Under the pieces are notes generated by a model, which worked only from the letters and a program-made list of their open reading frames with translations, searched no databases and had not been told where the DNA came from. The position numbers and the translations under genes are program-made. 64,000 nt of DNA from Tubiluchus corallicola (taxonomy: Eukaryota; Priapulida; Priapulimorpha; Priapulimorphida; Tubiluchidae), in the NCBI GenBank assembly GCA_030141605.1, contig JAQGDQ010000379.1:62001-126000 (forward strand). Reading direction: 5' to 3'. This document shows, piece by piece, positions 40,501-55,500 of the stretch (position 1 is the stretch's first letter; every line of letters begins with the position of its first letter).

Positions 40501-43500
40501 AATGCCTTACTGTCATGACTTAACACTCAACAACACTTATTTGTGATTTGATCAATGATCACTCACTGATCAGCATATGTTTACTTGGCTGCTTCTTTTA
40601 GAACATCCTACACTACACAGGAAATTAAGAAAATACAACTCAAAGGACAAAAAGCTTTACTATGAGTGCTTTCTTTTCACATCTCAAATATAACGCAAGT
40701 AAAATGATATAACGTAGAATCTCTGCTGACCAAGTGACACTGCTACCTATGACTGAACCTTTGACTGGGCGAATAAAACTGAGATAAGCATAAGATTCAA
40801 TGAATACCTCAATAATTTGATCATTCACATTAACTCTACCATCTAAATCAGCTGTACTGCCATCTGCAATACTCTTCACAAATATGCCAGAAATCTCTTC
40901 TGAAAGAAAAAGAATACATCTCATCATCACAAGAATTTCATGACAAAACGTGAAACTAACTTTAATTCGAGTCGTATTTGCACCTGGTATAACATATCAT
41001 TGCCATGACATTAAATTTCCATTACATTCTGTACTACAACTTTAACTAGCTAAACACAGAAATCAATAAATATAACCAGAAAAGACTAATAAACAACATA
41101 GAACAATAGGTAACAATACGAAGCAAACAAACAGAAGAGGAGTAACATCCGTAGTTTAACAACTAACAAGCAACTATAACTGGCCAGTCTTGTTTAAAAG
41201 CCCTGTATAAAACACATAGCAGAAAAATCAATCAACTTGAACTTGACCAAGTGTATCCAATAGCATTTCGGTCTTGGTGTGCAACTTGAGAACTAATTAC
41301 GTCGTGTCAAACACTAAAACGGTTTCTTAAGAAATACCTTAAGTCGAACTCGACTTGAAACTAATAATTTTTCCCGCATCAAAGACACTGATGTATTAGT
41401 ACTTTTTGAGATGTAGCAATAAAATGTTAATTCGAAGAACACCACTGCTACATATATATCAGACAAATATGGTTATAGTTTAGTCTATAGCTTCTTTAAA
41501 AAATTGTAAGTTGTTCTGAAACACCGACGCTTCAAGTTTTAAATAAACTATAAGCTAAACTTACTAAACTACGGCATGTATGCATGACTGCAATCTAGCA
41601 ACGATGTTGTTCAACATTACACATAATAGCTACATCTCAAAAGTACTAATATACGAGTATTATTCTTCGTGTTCCTAATACAATAAAAGCTTTTTCAGCA
41701 GCGCCAGTAAATTGAAACTACCATCCTTACACACTGCAGCAAATAAACTCATTTGTAACCTTGAAGACTGTTTGATCAAACCATTCTTGCTGAAAAAGAT
41801 TTCAGATCTCATCATAACTTTACAAAGCTAATTTCATTGCACAATGCATGCACAGCCTCACGCACAATCAATTTTCCACTAATGTTTCCGCTTCCATGTT
41901 TTTCAGAAAATTCTAGCAAATCAAATGTTTGTCAATGGTTTTCACAACACATATCTATGTACCTGGTCTGCAACTGTACAATATTCTAACTGCACTATCA
42001 GTATATAACGTCAGACTTAATCCACTTAATTTTTCTGTCTCACTCAGCAAGGCAATTGGATGGTATTACACGCTATCCAATTAAAACGAATTTTCTGCTC
42101 TGGATAAGAAATCAGTAGCAATTTTTCAATACATTCAAAATTTTCAGCCTTTGAAAATAAGCCTGCCTACTCAAACATGTCAGTTCGTTAGATTTTTCTA
42201 TACTAATGCAATTAAACTACAAAATCAGAGAATATAGTATCTGCCATGCAAAATAAGGGTAAGCGACCAATTCACAAGAAAAAATTTGGAGAAAATTTTT
42301 CGTATAAAATTTCCCAGTAAAGTTATCCATAAGCCGCATAACGAAATTACCACATCACAGTGAATAATTGTGCCACATAATGAGATTCTGAGGCTGACAA
42401 AAGCAAGTGACAAATTGAATACAAAATGCTTTACTAATACTTCTAACAGGAGCAAGTTACACTGAAAATGACACAAAGAGTGTTTTTAGTACTTCACAGC
42501 ATGAAAACCGAAGAACGCATCATTCAGTATTAATCGTACCAAAGCGAATTAAATGTCAACCAATAAGCAACTCCACTGTGCACTGAATAAAAATAATGCA
42601 AAAACATAGAATACTGTTAGGCTACCTACAGTGGCTCTAGCTTATTTTAACCTGAGCTGCTCAAAATGGAATTTCAACTATGTTCAAGAGAGTCAAGTAT
42701 GATTTTCCAAGTCAGATACAGAATTACATTTAAACATTTCACAATGAAAACGTGACAAAGCTACTTAACTAATGGGAAATTGCTTGCATTTGTAATCTAA
42801 TTTACAATGTCGCTCTGACAAAAGTTTATTAGATCAAACAAAACATGACAAGTGACTTCAGTCAGTAATTTCCAGCAATAATTAATGCAGTTACGCCAAC
42901 AATGGTTTGACTTGCAATTAGAAATGATTCTTGTACATGTTACTGCGGAATGCTCAAAAACTCCTTTGACTGCATGGCATAATTGTGATTTTAAAAGCAG
43001 TATTTGTAGTGCCACAGCCGAAAAGCCATGTTCCAAGATTGCTAATTCGAGGCTCACTAGTTCAATACCTGCTGAACATTATTTTTTAATTCAACAAAAA
43101 AAACAATAAAAAACAAAAGTAGTTATCTAAGATGTTGCCAAAACAAACACACTACAAAAAGCAAAGACGTCAATACTCACATACAATGCTCACACAAAAA
43201 ACAGAATAAGTAATTCAGAAAAATTGTTAAAAAATGGAATCGCCCTCCACAGAGATGGAGCGATGGAAAGCAAGACCTTATAATTCACAAAATTGCTGTA
43301 TCTTGTTAAAAAGTGAGCAAGTTTAGTGGATTTGTTTGGAATTTTTTGGAAAAGGCGCTGAATGCACATTAAAGCAGCATTTACATTGATGAATATTCAT
43401 AACACCAGCACACGTTTTATCCATGAATGCATTATATTGAGTATTGTTACCAAAGCTAACTCATATGGCTTGTACTATAGTTCACCCACAGTACGCTTTC

Positions 43501-46500
43501 CACAAACTTGTGTGCCGACTTGACCAACGCATGATGTAAAAACCACCAGCTAAATCGTTACAAGTACCTTACAGACAAAATCAAGCACGCACTTGGCTTC
43601 CAACTGAATAAATGTCAATACTTTTCATGAAACAAGCCAAAGTACTAGCTTTTGACCTTAAAAATACCTACTGTATAAATAAGCACAGTGCACAAGAACA
43701 AACGACAATGACATTTAACTCAAGGAAGCCTCTCCCATCTGATATCAGCCAACCAAATAAGTGAAAGACTGGTCAGTAAGCAATAAATCAGCAATATGTA
43801 TTGTAATAGCAATATGAACTTGGTTTTTCTTGAATTAAAAGATGACAAGCTAATCTCTGTCCCTATTTAAGCAAAATCAAAATCTGTTCCATGATAGGGG
43901 ACCTCTTAAAAACATTGAGGAACAGCAGAAGAATCTCACACCCAGAAGAAACATGCCCATCACAAATAACATGCAATCAGAGACAATTCAGATTAGTCGA
44001 TATAATACTAATAGCATACTGTCATCTATACTGCATGATCAATGTATGTGGAGTTGGCATTTTGATGATGCGACCCTATCATAAACCTTGAAATCTTGGA
44101 TACTCTAAACTCCATCAAAATGCTTGATGATTAACAAGTAAACATCACCAGTGGACCAAGAAGAGGAGAAAACCATATTACACATCAGCAGTGCCCCAAG
44201 AAGAGGAGAAAACCATACTGCACATCAGAAATGGATCAGAAAAGGGCAAAACCATACTGCATATCAGCAGTGGACCAAGAAGAAGTAAAAACGATGCTGC
44301 ACATCGGCAGTGGACCAAGAAGAAGTAAAAACCATGCTCCACATCGGCAGTGGACTAAGAGGAAGTAAAAACCATGCTGCACATCGGCAGTGGACCAAGA
44401 GGAAGTAAAAACCATGCTCCACATCGGCAGTGGACCAAGAGGAAGTAAAAACCATGCTCCACATCGGCAGTGGACCAAGAGGAAGTAAAAACCATGCTCC
44501 ACATCGTCAGTGGACCAAGAGGAAAAAAAATCACACTGCACATCAGTAATGACCTAAAAAGAGCAGAAACCTGTACCGCACATCAGAAGTGGACTAAGAA
44601 GAGGAGAAAACCATACTGCACATCAGAAGTGGACCAGGAAAAGGCGAAAACCATGCTGCACATCGGCAATGGATCAAGAGGAGAATACCAAAATGCACAT
44701 TTGTTGTGAACTAAGAAGATACGAAAGCCAAACTACTTATCAGCAGTGGACCAAGAAAACCATACTACACATCAGCAATAGCCCAAGAAGAAAAAAGGAT
44801 CAGCAGAGGACTAGGAAGGGACAAAAACCATGCTGGACAGCAGCAGAGGACCAAAAAAAGAAAATCATATGCACATCAGCAGTGGACCAAGTAGAGGAAA
44901 AACCATGCTACATCTTAGCAGTGGAAACATAAGCTGGTTAGGCAGAGGTTGCACAACTGGCGTGCATAAGATAGTTCAGGCTTTTACATTTTCAAGATAT
45001 CTATCATGCCCAGATGTTTTTTCAGTTAAGATGATAAAAGCAACTCATTAAGGCAAATAATACAAATAACATGGAAAGAAAAACAAGCCTAAAGTGGTAG
45101 CAATGGACAAACAAATGGCATAGAACAAACAACATCCATCTTCTTTGATGTCAGACGTTTTACTAAAGCCGTGGGCAAGCAGTTTAGGACTGACAACCAA
45201 GCTGGTAACATCTTTAGGTCCATCAAACAGAGAAAGATTAGCACATTCGACTGAAAATTCTGTTCAAAGTACATCAGAAATCTCATTAGCTTAGGCATTG
45301 GGCTAGAACTTGAACTGCAGACCAATTCTGTATGCATCTCATCCATAGCCCGAGAAGCAGCAAAAGCAATTTAATGCAGCGCACCTCTGAAAGAAAGGAA
45401 CAAAATCAACAAGCACAGCAAAACTGTGCAAAAGTAAGCAGCTCATACGGCACAATGGCAATTACCGTTTGCATCAAAAGGCAAAATTTTTGAAGTGTAC
45501 ATTTATTGCTGCATAGTTTTTAAATGATATTGGAAACTGCAATTTTGTTTGTTAGTAAAAAATTACCTAAAAACGGTACACTGAGCAGGAAATGCGGTTT
45601 TACCTTATAATTTTTAAATCAGTGAGATAAAGAGTGCCTAATGAAGTATTGATTTCAATATGAAAGATACTGAGGTAAAAAGCCTTGTGATTTAATTGCA
45701 CCGTAATTGTATATGCATACTATTGACACTTGAGTTCCAAACTCAATACCGAAACTGAAAATTGAATTTCGGTGCTGCAATAAAAGAGCTGCTATCTAAC
45801 TAAAAGTGCTATTTTTGAATAAATAAACTAATACAATCATATATTGAAAAAAAAATGAAAATGCATTTCGTTTCAATATAGTTCCTTTTCCTCATAAAAA
45901 ACCGATGCATATTCTAATGTAAACGGCTTTGAGAACAAAAAATAGGAACGCTACCTACCGTAACTATTCTCGAGTCTAAGACAGTCTATACTACTCAAAT
46001 ACTACGCAAATAGCATTAAAAGCTTCACCGTGGGTTTAACACTTTACTTGCCATCTCTGATAGATGAATGTGGCTTCTAAGTAAATAAGCTAGGCTCTGT
46101 AACCACCTATCTCTCTCTCTACACTCCAGTTGTACTTGTGTATTCATGCCGCGTTGAGCAAACTTACAAAGCTGGCGAAACCTTGTCCAGCAATTGCCAG
46201 AATACAATGTAATGAAAAGACAGTACAATAATGGCTATGCAAATGTAATAAGATACCAAATTGCAACAGAGTCGGTATACATGATTTACTTTCAGAATCT
46301 CACATGCAGACAATTCACTGATAGAATCTCATGGACAAAATATAATTAACCTCCCACTGTATGTCAGATGGCTTTTTAATACTACGTAAAGTCAAAACTG
46401 GCATTTTCTCGTTTTAACCACAACAAATGAAAATAGTTCAAGATTAACTTTTTAGTGAGATTATGCCACACGTACGATTGTCATAAAAACAGAAGCTACA

Positions 46501-49500
46501 ATTGTCTGTTTTAACTTTCATTTAACAATGCAAAACGTTGAAAATCGTTGGAACACTTTCACTCGAATGTCTGTAACGTGATTGTTGTTAATTGTTTTGT
46601 TGCTGGATCTTGAACGATAAGAGTTAATAGTGTGCCATGAAGCATTCATACTATCATAAAGGACCGTGACAGCGAAATTGCAAGTCCATCTGTAATCCAA
46701 CAACTGAATGGACATTGTAAAATACTTTCTTACTGAATTTGTATCTTAGTTATTTATTATACATCTTAACTATCACAAAGTACATTAATATTCTCACAAC
46801 TTCGACCTAGTAAAATATAGTTGAATATTAAATGGATTATAAAGTCCACATTTCAACAGTGAATCCTTGAGCCACAAAGTGAAGATAAGAGCAAACGTAC
46901 CACGGGGATGAATTTCAAGGGTGTCAGAGTCGGTTCCTTTTTTCACTCAGAATAAACGATGTGAAAAATGCTGCAAGTGAAAACACTACAAGTGAACAAC
47001 CCAGCATAACAGAGTCCCCCTCTCAATTCTACAAGTGAACAACCCAGTATAGAGCTGCCCTCTCAATATAAATGCTAATGCAAGTGTCATTTACTTCGCA
47101 TCATTTTCACCTGCAGCACTGTCAACTAGATTAACAATGATATGCACCTGCATGCAGCATCCATATTGACGGCAGTTATAAACATGTTACTTAGCAAATC
47201 CTGATGCATTATCTTGATCACACTCTACTACAGCACAACTTTTATACCTATATCGCTATGTAATATATAATATATATATAGAATATAATATATAATTATG
47301 TTTACACCTTCATACTACAAACAACTTTTACAGTGATTCAGCGGTCCATATATGCGTAAATAATATGCATAAGCATTTCTACAAAATAAACATCTCACCT
47401 AATATTGTGATATTTTTTGCCACCTTTATTATGGCATCAATGTTTCTATAGCATGGAGCAGAAGAAATTAAACAAGCACATAATTGGAACTAACAGAGTG
47501 CAAATAGTGTTAAAGAAGCAAGTTATAAACCTTATTACATGGGTCACTAATACATATGAGTTCCAGCACAAAAAAATTAACTCAGAACTTATTTTCAACA
47601 CTTAAAATACAATTATTCTAGCAATATCTCACACCATAGTCTTTTCTAGAGATGTAATACAAGTAAAATGCTGACAAAAATTGTGGATACCAAATTCTGT
47701 GAAATGAACTTTTTTTCAAACTTCTGTAACAGAAATTGTAGATCTCACATCTCGCAGACATTAGGAAAATGATGAAATATTCAATTAAAGTAGCAATATA
47801 ATGGAAACAGTAGATAAAAAAGCTAAAAAGGTTCTTGGCTTGTTTTTCTCTTGTCTAGTCTTACACCGTTGAATCAATTTGGAGCTCAAAGGCAGAATCA
47901 ATTAAAATAGTTGAATGTGCTCAAATCAGCTTAGAGAACACTATTATTCTTACGACAAATATTCCCATGTTCATCTGATTTACCATTGATAAGCATTCTA
48001 AAAAAATCAGATGCTTATGCTTATCAAAAGACATATCCTTGACACGCTTTAATACTACAAAGGAATTATGGACAACTGATTTTCATAGAACAAAGTTAAT
48101 ACATAAGTTAACATTTTAGTTAAAACACCAACTCTAATTTTTATACTTTTAATGAACTGTTATATGGATTTATTTTTGCAGCACACAACAATGATACCTG
48201 TTTCTGTTTACGCAACAAAACACATACACAACATTTAGCACGTGACACAATAATACAGAAGAACTGAGCATCTCTGGCAAGAAGAATTGGGCATTAAAAG
48301 CTCTGGACTCTGACCATCAAAAGGGCAAATCGCAAAAATAATATTGTGTATATAATTCACCTTTGATATGTGAAGTCACTGAAATCAGATAGGACTGTAA
48401 ATTTTTGATACAGCTTGCATGATAAACCAGACAAGTCACACAATGTTCCTTGTGCTGACCACTTGACCAGCATTGAGGTTTCAGCGGCTTAGTGCTTCGA
48501 GTCTGCTGTCAAGGTGATGCGCTGACCTCTATTACCTCCTTTAGATCAACTCTGCATTAGAAACATCCAAAACTCTCCTTTGAAGAGAATTACAAGAACT
48601 AATCTACTTGACATTTCCATAATCTGCTTCTAAAGCAGCTTATTTGGGGAAATGGAACATGCATGTATGTAAAAAACAACAATCAATAATACTCACTGAA
48701 TACATAAGCAAAACGTGTACACTTGTGTATGTCACAGTCAAATAAATGGTATAAATAGTAGAATTCACCATAACAAACAGTCAAATCTGCTATTTCTGAT
48801 TTATTAAAAAACCATAACTATGTAACATTCGCATTCACACGGTATTAGAGACATATTAATAGCGAATTATTTAGCTAGAACCTCACAGTAGATAGCTGAT
48901 AATATCCAGAAGACCACAAGAGGAAAAACACATCCGCAATGTGTGGCTGCAGCTTCACAATGAAGCCAGTGACGGATGGTTTCCCAGGGCTTAATGACAC
49001 GTATAGCCGCCTTAGCGAGGAACGTAATCCTACGCAACGCATTATTAGCATGGCAGCTACGTAATATTGGCACTCTAATTATTATACAAGGTGTTACTTT
49101 ACAAATACTAGATATAGGTTTTCTGAGAAAACAGAGCCTGTGGCTGCCTAAAGCTTAAAGAAACTTAAGAAACGATCATAGAACAGGAAGAAATTGTTAA
49201 AAGGAAGCAAGGCATCAAAACAAAGAAGAAACAGATACATGGCCATAAATGCAAATAAGCCGTATCTGTCATCGTAAAAGGCAGCGATTTATGGCATATC
49301 ATCAGGAACAGCTGATAATATCGTGTTCTTTTTTGCCAATTACATAATTCATTTTTTAATTTTGCAAACTGTAAAGTGTAAACATTATTACTGTTATTTA
49401 GCTGGTGGCAATAAAATGATGCATAATTTAAACTGAATACTCAATTTTCAATCAAAACAAAAGAAGTCGTGAACCAAGTAAAAAAAGACAAGTGAAAAAT

Positions 49501-52500
49501 CTGACGTTAAAGCACCAACTGAGAGTTCATTACCATCTTGTCAAGATGATGTGGTGAACCGAGTAATGGCCGAGCGTGACCGAGCGTGACCGGAATGCCC
49601 CAGAACCAATGAGCTAAATGAAAACTGCAAATAAAGCACTCGTTCAAAATATCAGCAACGACTTGTCTTCTTCATGAATTTCTGATGAGGAAACACTCAA
49701 TTTGCCCATGTAATTACAGCTGAGAAAAGACTCTAGGGCAGAGTGACCCGAAAATTGCGTCAAAGAGAGTATGAAAAAAACAGAATTTCAAACTATTCCT
49801 GATATACAGCTTTTTTCGAATATGCTGGCTTGCAACAGGTGCTGGTGATCTGTTCGTTTTTACACAACAAAGTTAAACAGAAATACTAGCAAATTCAACC
49901 TCAAGAAATGTATTTATTCAAACTATAGGGTTGTGCAAAAAAAACGTTCCCTCAATGTAACCCTTCATCCTGGTGGAGGCATTCGTAAAAGAGATCCTCA
50001 TTACCATGCAGCCCGGTTTTCCTATTTGCAGTTTTTTTTTTACTTGCCGTTCCTAGAGGAACAACGAGCTTAGGAAAAACATCCTAGCGACACTTGACGG
50101 GAGTCTTGGAGAGAAATTTACAGCTCTCAGGAAAGAGGAGAAACTGGCCTACATGATCTGTTTTACAAAAGCCTCTACCAGCATGCAGGCTATGAGTTAA
50201 TTTAGGGGAAAGTTTTTTCAAGATGATCCTGTAAGAAATACATGCATAGATTTCACTATTGGAGACCCAGATTAAAACAAGGACTTATCATTTTGTTCAG
50301 ACCTCAACTGGGTGAAAATCTGCAGCAGATTCAGCAAACCAGGTAAACTCCAGAAGCAGAAAATCCAGGCACACAGCAACAAAATGTTCCTTGACTGCTA
50401 ATGACCATAAATTAGACGTTACATTTTACAAAGGACACGAACATTTCTCTTGTTCACCATTTTTTATAAAATGCAGTTCTAGAAAGCCACAGCAAATGAG
50501 CAGGTAACGAGCAGGTAAATGTTTAGCAAAATATTATCCATAGAAGAGATTAGATTCAACCTTTTGAGTAGTACATCTTATTGCTTTGTAAATTTGCCCA
50601 GTGGCCAGTTTTGCAGAACCTGGACAAACTTATAATAGTAAGCAAGGTCGGGTTGCTCACTTCCCAATGTTGTACACACATGGACATTTGTGCTACAACA
50701 GTAATCATCACTAAACAATATATTTGCTGATCCAATGCATCCCAAGAAAAAAATAGTAAAACATCTGAATGGTAACTAGTCGAGTGATTTGTGTTCGATT
50801 GTCAATTTTGTTTATTTGATGCACACACCCCATGAGTGTGCACTGGCACTTCTAATTTGTTTAGTTTTTATTTATTTATTTGCAGCATATCTTTATGTTG
50901 TCATTCAAAGCCTTTAAGTGAGTACTGCCTGCAAGGTAAAGTGTATTATTTGTACTTGTTTTTATTTTTCTATAACATACTAACAACAACTTTTGATATC
51001 TCGCACATCTCTATCATCTAAAGGAAGTCTAGGATTTTGTAAACAAGCAAAATGCAATCTGTGTACATCACGCTTGCAGTAATTCCACTCTATGTCATGG
51101 CTTTGTCGTTGTTGCAAATTTTACAGAGGAGAACGTGCAATTTTACAGAAGTTAACGGAGCGAAAGGCTGATCACTTTCAATCAGGAACAAATCCCTCTA
51201 TGTGCTGGGAAATGATGGTCTTTCATTATCGATACATCGTGCGACATCGAAGTTTTCATTTATCAGAAAGGCCTGTAAAGAGCAACAGTTCCAGGATAAG
51301 AAGTTCACAAACCAGATAGGCTAGAACTGTGCTGTGAATTTCCACATACTGGTTAATACTGTATATCCGACCTGTATGACAGGAAAAATCATGTTTACTA
51401 GAAGCAACAGAATAGCAATTCACTTCCAAATCCCTACAGTGGCAAAGACAGAAGGCCCTTGCAATAAGCTCAACCACACTGGGCAATCAACATTCAAATT
51501 CCCAAACCTTAGCAACAACTATACAATAACAATATTACTGGTCGGCTAGCATTTAAAATATCGATAAAAGTTACAACATTGATTGCCTGAAAAAAGATAT
51601 TTTATAGTAATGTCTTCATACAGCGGTAATCAGATTACAAGTTTTTATCACATATATATTGCAGAATTCAATTGGTCTAGACATTAGGCATTTTAAGGTG
51701 AAGGATGAAGGACAGAAGAAAAACGGCAAAAGTACAAGAAACGATAAGATTCCACAATCTCTCGAATGCCATCCATGTTGTCACAAGTTTCATGCAAGAA
51801 CTGGTGCCATGGATCAACTTCCACCACAAAGGAGGAATGAAAATGCTAGGAATTTGCATTCTTGGACAATTTGAAGACAAAGCAAAAGATGAGCTAAAGA
51901 TTTGTAAACAGGTTTTCCCCACTTTCCAATTTTAAAATATTGCGGAATAAAATGTTTGTTTAACCAAGGAAACAAGCTGTAATTTGATTTGGTTTGCCTG
52001 CCAAATAGTCCTGTTCAATTCTCCATCAAATACACATGTACTGAAAGTAATGCAATTAGGTGGTCACTGGATCACTAGGCACACTGCTTAATAAAGGTCA
52101 ATCATTATATTGATCGATCCCCAGCAAGATGCAGTCGTAATCGTAAATATTTACTTTATTACACATACATATGATCAAATAAATTTGCACAGCATTTCAT
52201 ACAAAATATCTTAAAAGAAACAGCATATTGAAAACTTGTACAGATCATTGCAATAATGAAACGTGAGTTCACAAACCAACGCATGACAGATGAATATGAT
52301 GATTCTTATGTGTTATTTGCTCTTTTTATTTTTGCAAATGTATTACCATTATTATTTCTTTTTGCAAATATAAACAAGCCTATGGTAAGCCATGCAGCTT
52401 CCAGTGTCAAAAATTACTCTAAAAAGTGAAATTTCACTAGTAAAAAAAGACAAAGTAGAATAAAATAATGAGATATGAAACTAAAGGTAGTGGATAACCA

Positions 52501-55500
52501 CAAAATTTGGGAAAATCCACAGATATTCACATAACTACGAAAACTATAAACGGATAAAAGTAAAGCATGCAGAAACAGACAACAGCTTTTACAAGTTTAG
52601 TACAGCAAAAGGCATTAACAAATACGATTAGTTATGACTGCTGCTAACATTTTTATTGCATTTGATTTATAGACCTGGCTCAATTGATCGATTCAAGTAT
52701 AAATTCGATTTATAGGCTTAATCTAATAATCGAAGCTACTGATCTGCTCATTGCAAACAACTCTTTCGAAATCATTTTACCACTTGTAATAATTAACGTG
52801 TCTCAACAAAATTTGTTGTCAAAAGCACCCAAAGAGGCCACTCGTCAGTTACACTAACCTGATATAACAAAGTAAAATAAAATGTGACAGCCAAACATCA
52901 GCAGCAACACTAAGAGCATTACTATCCATCTACTGATTCAGTTGCATCCATCTAACTAAACAGAACAGTAGCAACTCAATCAAACTACCAAACTAGAATG
53001 ACACTTGAATGAAATTGCTAGAACCATCAAAGTTATCAAAAGCTGATCGTGTACAAAGTAAAATCATTATGTCATTAATAGCAAATAATCGTCCATGAGC
53101 ATAACATTAGCCCAGCCATTGACAAATTTGATGCACCATATAAAAAGCATATATACCGGGCTGCTTCCAGACTGGCTTCACATTAAAAATACTTGCAAGT
53201 TTAATGATTTTAGGAAAGTAAAAATAAAATTGTCTTAAAATGATATAAATAAACAGCTTTGCAAGGAAGCATGTGAAAAATTTCCATTTTCTTCAATAAA
53301 TTTTCAATTACAAAGCTATAAACACATTTTGACTTGAATACTTTTAGAATCTTAAAGACGGGAGTTATTCTAAACTCAAGACTTCTGTATTCACCAACAA
53401 TTACATAAATAAAGACTTTAACTGCCAATCACGTTGTGTGATGCAGGGCAAATGGTTTTCAGGTGAAGCAAGCTTGATGAAACTGGTAGAGTGGAGTTTG
53501 AAATGCGTTGAAAGCAAGGATGGTTTAAATTACTCAAAATACCCACGGTAAAGTAGAATTTTCAAAACTCATACAAATTTTTCTCTAGTAATTGTCTCAA
53601 TGCACAAAACATTTGCAAGAATTTGCTGAGCATCTCAACTGCGAAATATGAAAAACGCGTCAAGTGTGGTACATTTTTTCAAAACTGAATATACAACTGT
53701 GTCATTGCTCGAGTTGCTCAGTTATTTTCTGAGTTATTGCTAGAATACAAGATTCATGCATTTTGACTTTTTAAAGGAAGTAGAAGCCAACAACCAAATA
53801 AACAGGATTACCTCATACCTAATAAATTTGATCACTTTTCCATAAGTTGACAATTACAGTACTACAGTATTATAGATGCGTAATAACAATTTCTTCTTCA
53901 AAAAGAACTGAAAACTTGTTTCCCTGCCACCAAGATCACCTTTGTTTATAAACTACAAAATTACATGACCACACAGGCACAAATGACCTAAGCCACCCAA
54001 ATATTGTCAATAAAAGCTTTCAAACATAAATAACTGAATGCCTTCCATTCGTATTCATCTTCAAAGGCGACAAGCGTGAGAGGTTTTCCGCCAGGCTGTT
54101 ACAAGTGCACACTTCTCAACTAAGTAGCGAAACTAATCACAGCCTCTTTAGTGCCATAAGATTTTACTCAATATCCTGGCGGCATGGATAAGCGAACCAA
54201 CTCCAGGCCAAATGGTTCAAAACAATAAAAAAGCTCGTCATTTGCTATGTTTTATTATTGCGTTAAGAATTCATGTGACACCCATACATCAAGTGACCAT
54301 TTTTGTCAGCAATATCGTGCTTTGTGCTCATCTTTACTTGAGCTATCCTAATCCTGGAACTGCCCACATGTGACATGCAGCTTACTTAATATTAGGAAGA
54401 CATTAATGTGGACATGGAAATGGTGCAAGAACACAAGGCAACGTAACATGATAATACGCACATGATTCTAAGTACATCAGAGCTTGGACTTCACCAAAGC
54501 AATTCCAGCTAAGACAGCAAGACACTTTTTATTTATATAAAATCCTCACAAACATACATATTTTACAAAAGATGTAATATTCATACAATGGGTTTCCTTC
54601 TATGAATTTCATGGAAACCATGATTAATTCACAAATTAATCAGGTAATAATAACTGAATAAGCTGACAAATTTTGAAATGGATGATAGGGTTATTAAAAA
54701 AAGTTGTTCTTCAATGAATTGAGCAGCACTTCCATATTAAATAATAACAAATTTGAGCAAAACGAATGAAGATCAAAAAATCTTTGTGTGCTTGCATAGC
54801 AAAATCGTCCAGAAGTCGGCAATGAAGCATTTCTACTTATTCACATATCCTGAATCTCCATTTCATGAAGATCATTTTAATACCAAGTTCATCACTCTAT
54901 GTTATTTGTAAGATGAGATAATCCATGTTGAAGCTGAGATGCAGGCTACGCACTGAAAAATATAATCTTGAGAAAATCGCTATTAAAGTTAGCCATTGTT
55001 TTTCTACAAAACACTTAGCAACTGCACAAATGTTGGTTGCTACGGACTTTGCAAGAACACATTGAGGTTATGTTTAAATCCAGTAGATGGCTCTTCCATT
55101 AGATCTTTGAAATTTTTTAATGTTTTGTAGATAATTTGATGCTAGAATATAAATTCCAAGATATTTAGCATTTGCTTTTATAAAAAACAAAAAATTGACA
55201 TTTGGCCAAATTTTTCGCGCATTCTACTTTGAAGCATCATAACGCAGTTTTAACTGTACATTCACAAAGACTTATTGAGAAACTATGCCACTTCCGTCTC
55301 TATTGCACATTTTTAAATTTGCACTATTATAACATGTTCATAAATCATGCAAAAATATGCAAAACTAATACAGAAAAAACTAATTTAGTAGTTTGATTGC
55401 ATTAGCCAAAGCAGATGCACAATGAATTTTAATGCTGGCTGTACTTTACAGTAAAAGTAGATTCTATCTTTAATAAAAAAAAACTGTCACTTGCAGTAGG

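Noticed and set aside
42940-43105. Possible SINE with GTTCAATACC and an A-rich tail
   Set aside because: The nearest A-box-like motif is about 90 bp away, too far for a tRNA head; left unannotated.
44236-44932. Several ORFs of 62-101 codons on both strands
   Set aside because: By-products of the 40-bp array; repetitive in every frame.
46025-46228. 67-codon minus ORF in the same orientation as the scaffold gene
   Set aside because: No PDZ similarity, no fitting splice sites or phase, and the flanking exons already join perfectly without it.
47257-47297. AT-only palindromic patch (TATATAATATAT type)
   Set aside because: Simple low-complexity sequence; no evidence for an origin or promoter.
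48465-48560. tRNA-like stretch (GGTCAGCGCATCACC and ACTCGAAG on the minus strand)
   Set aside because: Box sequences fit poorly and no cloverleaf stems form; not enough to call a tRNA or SINE.
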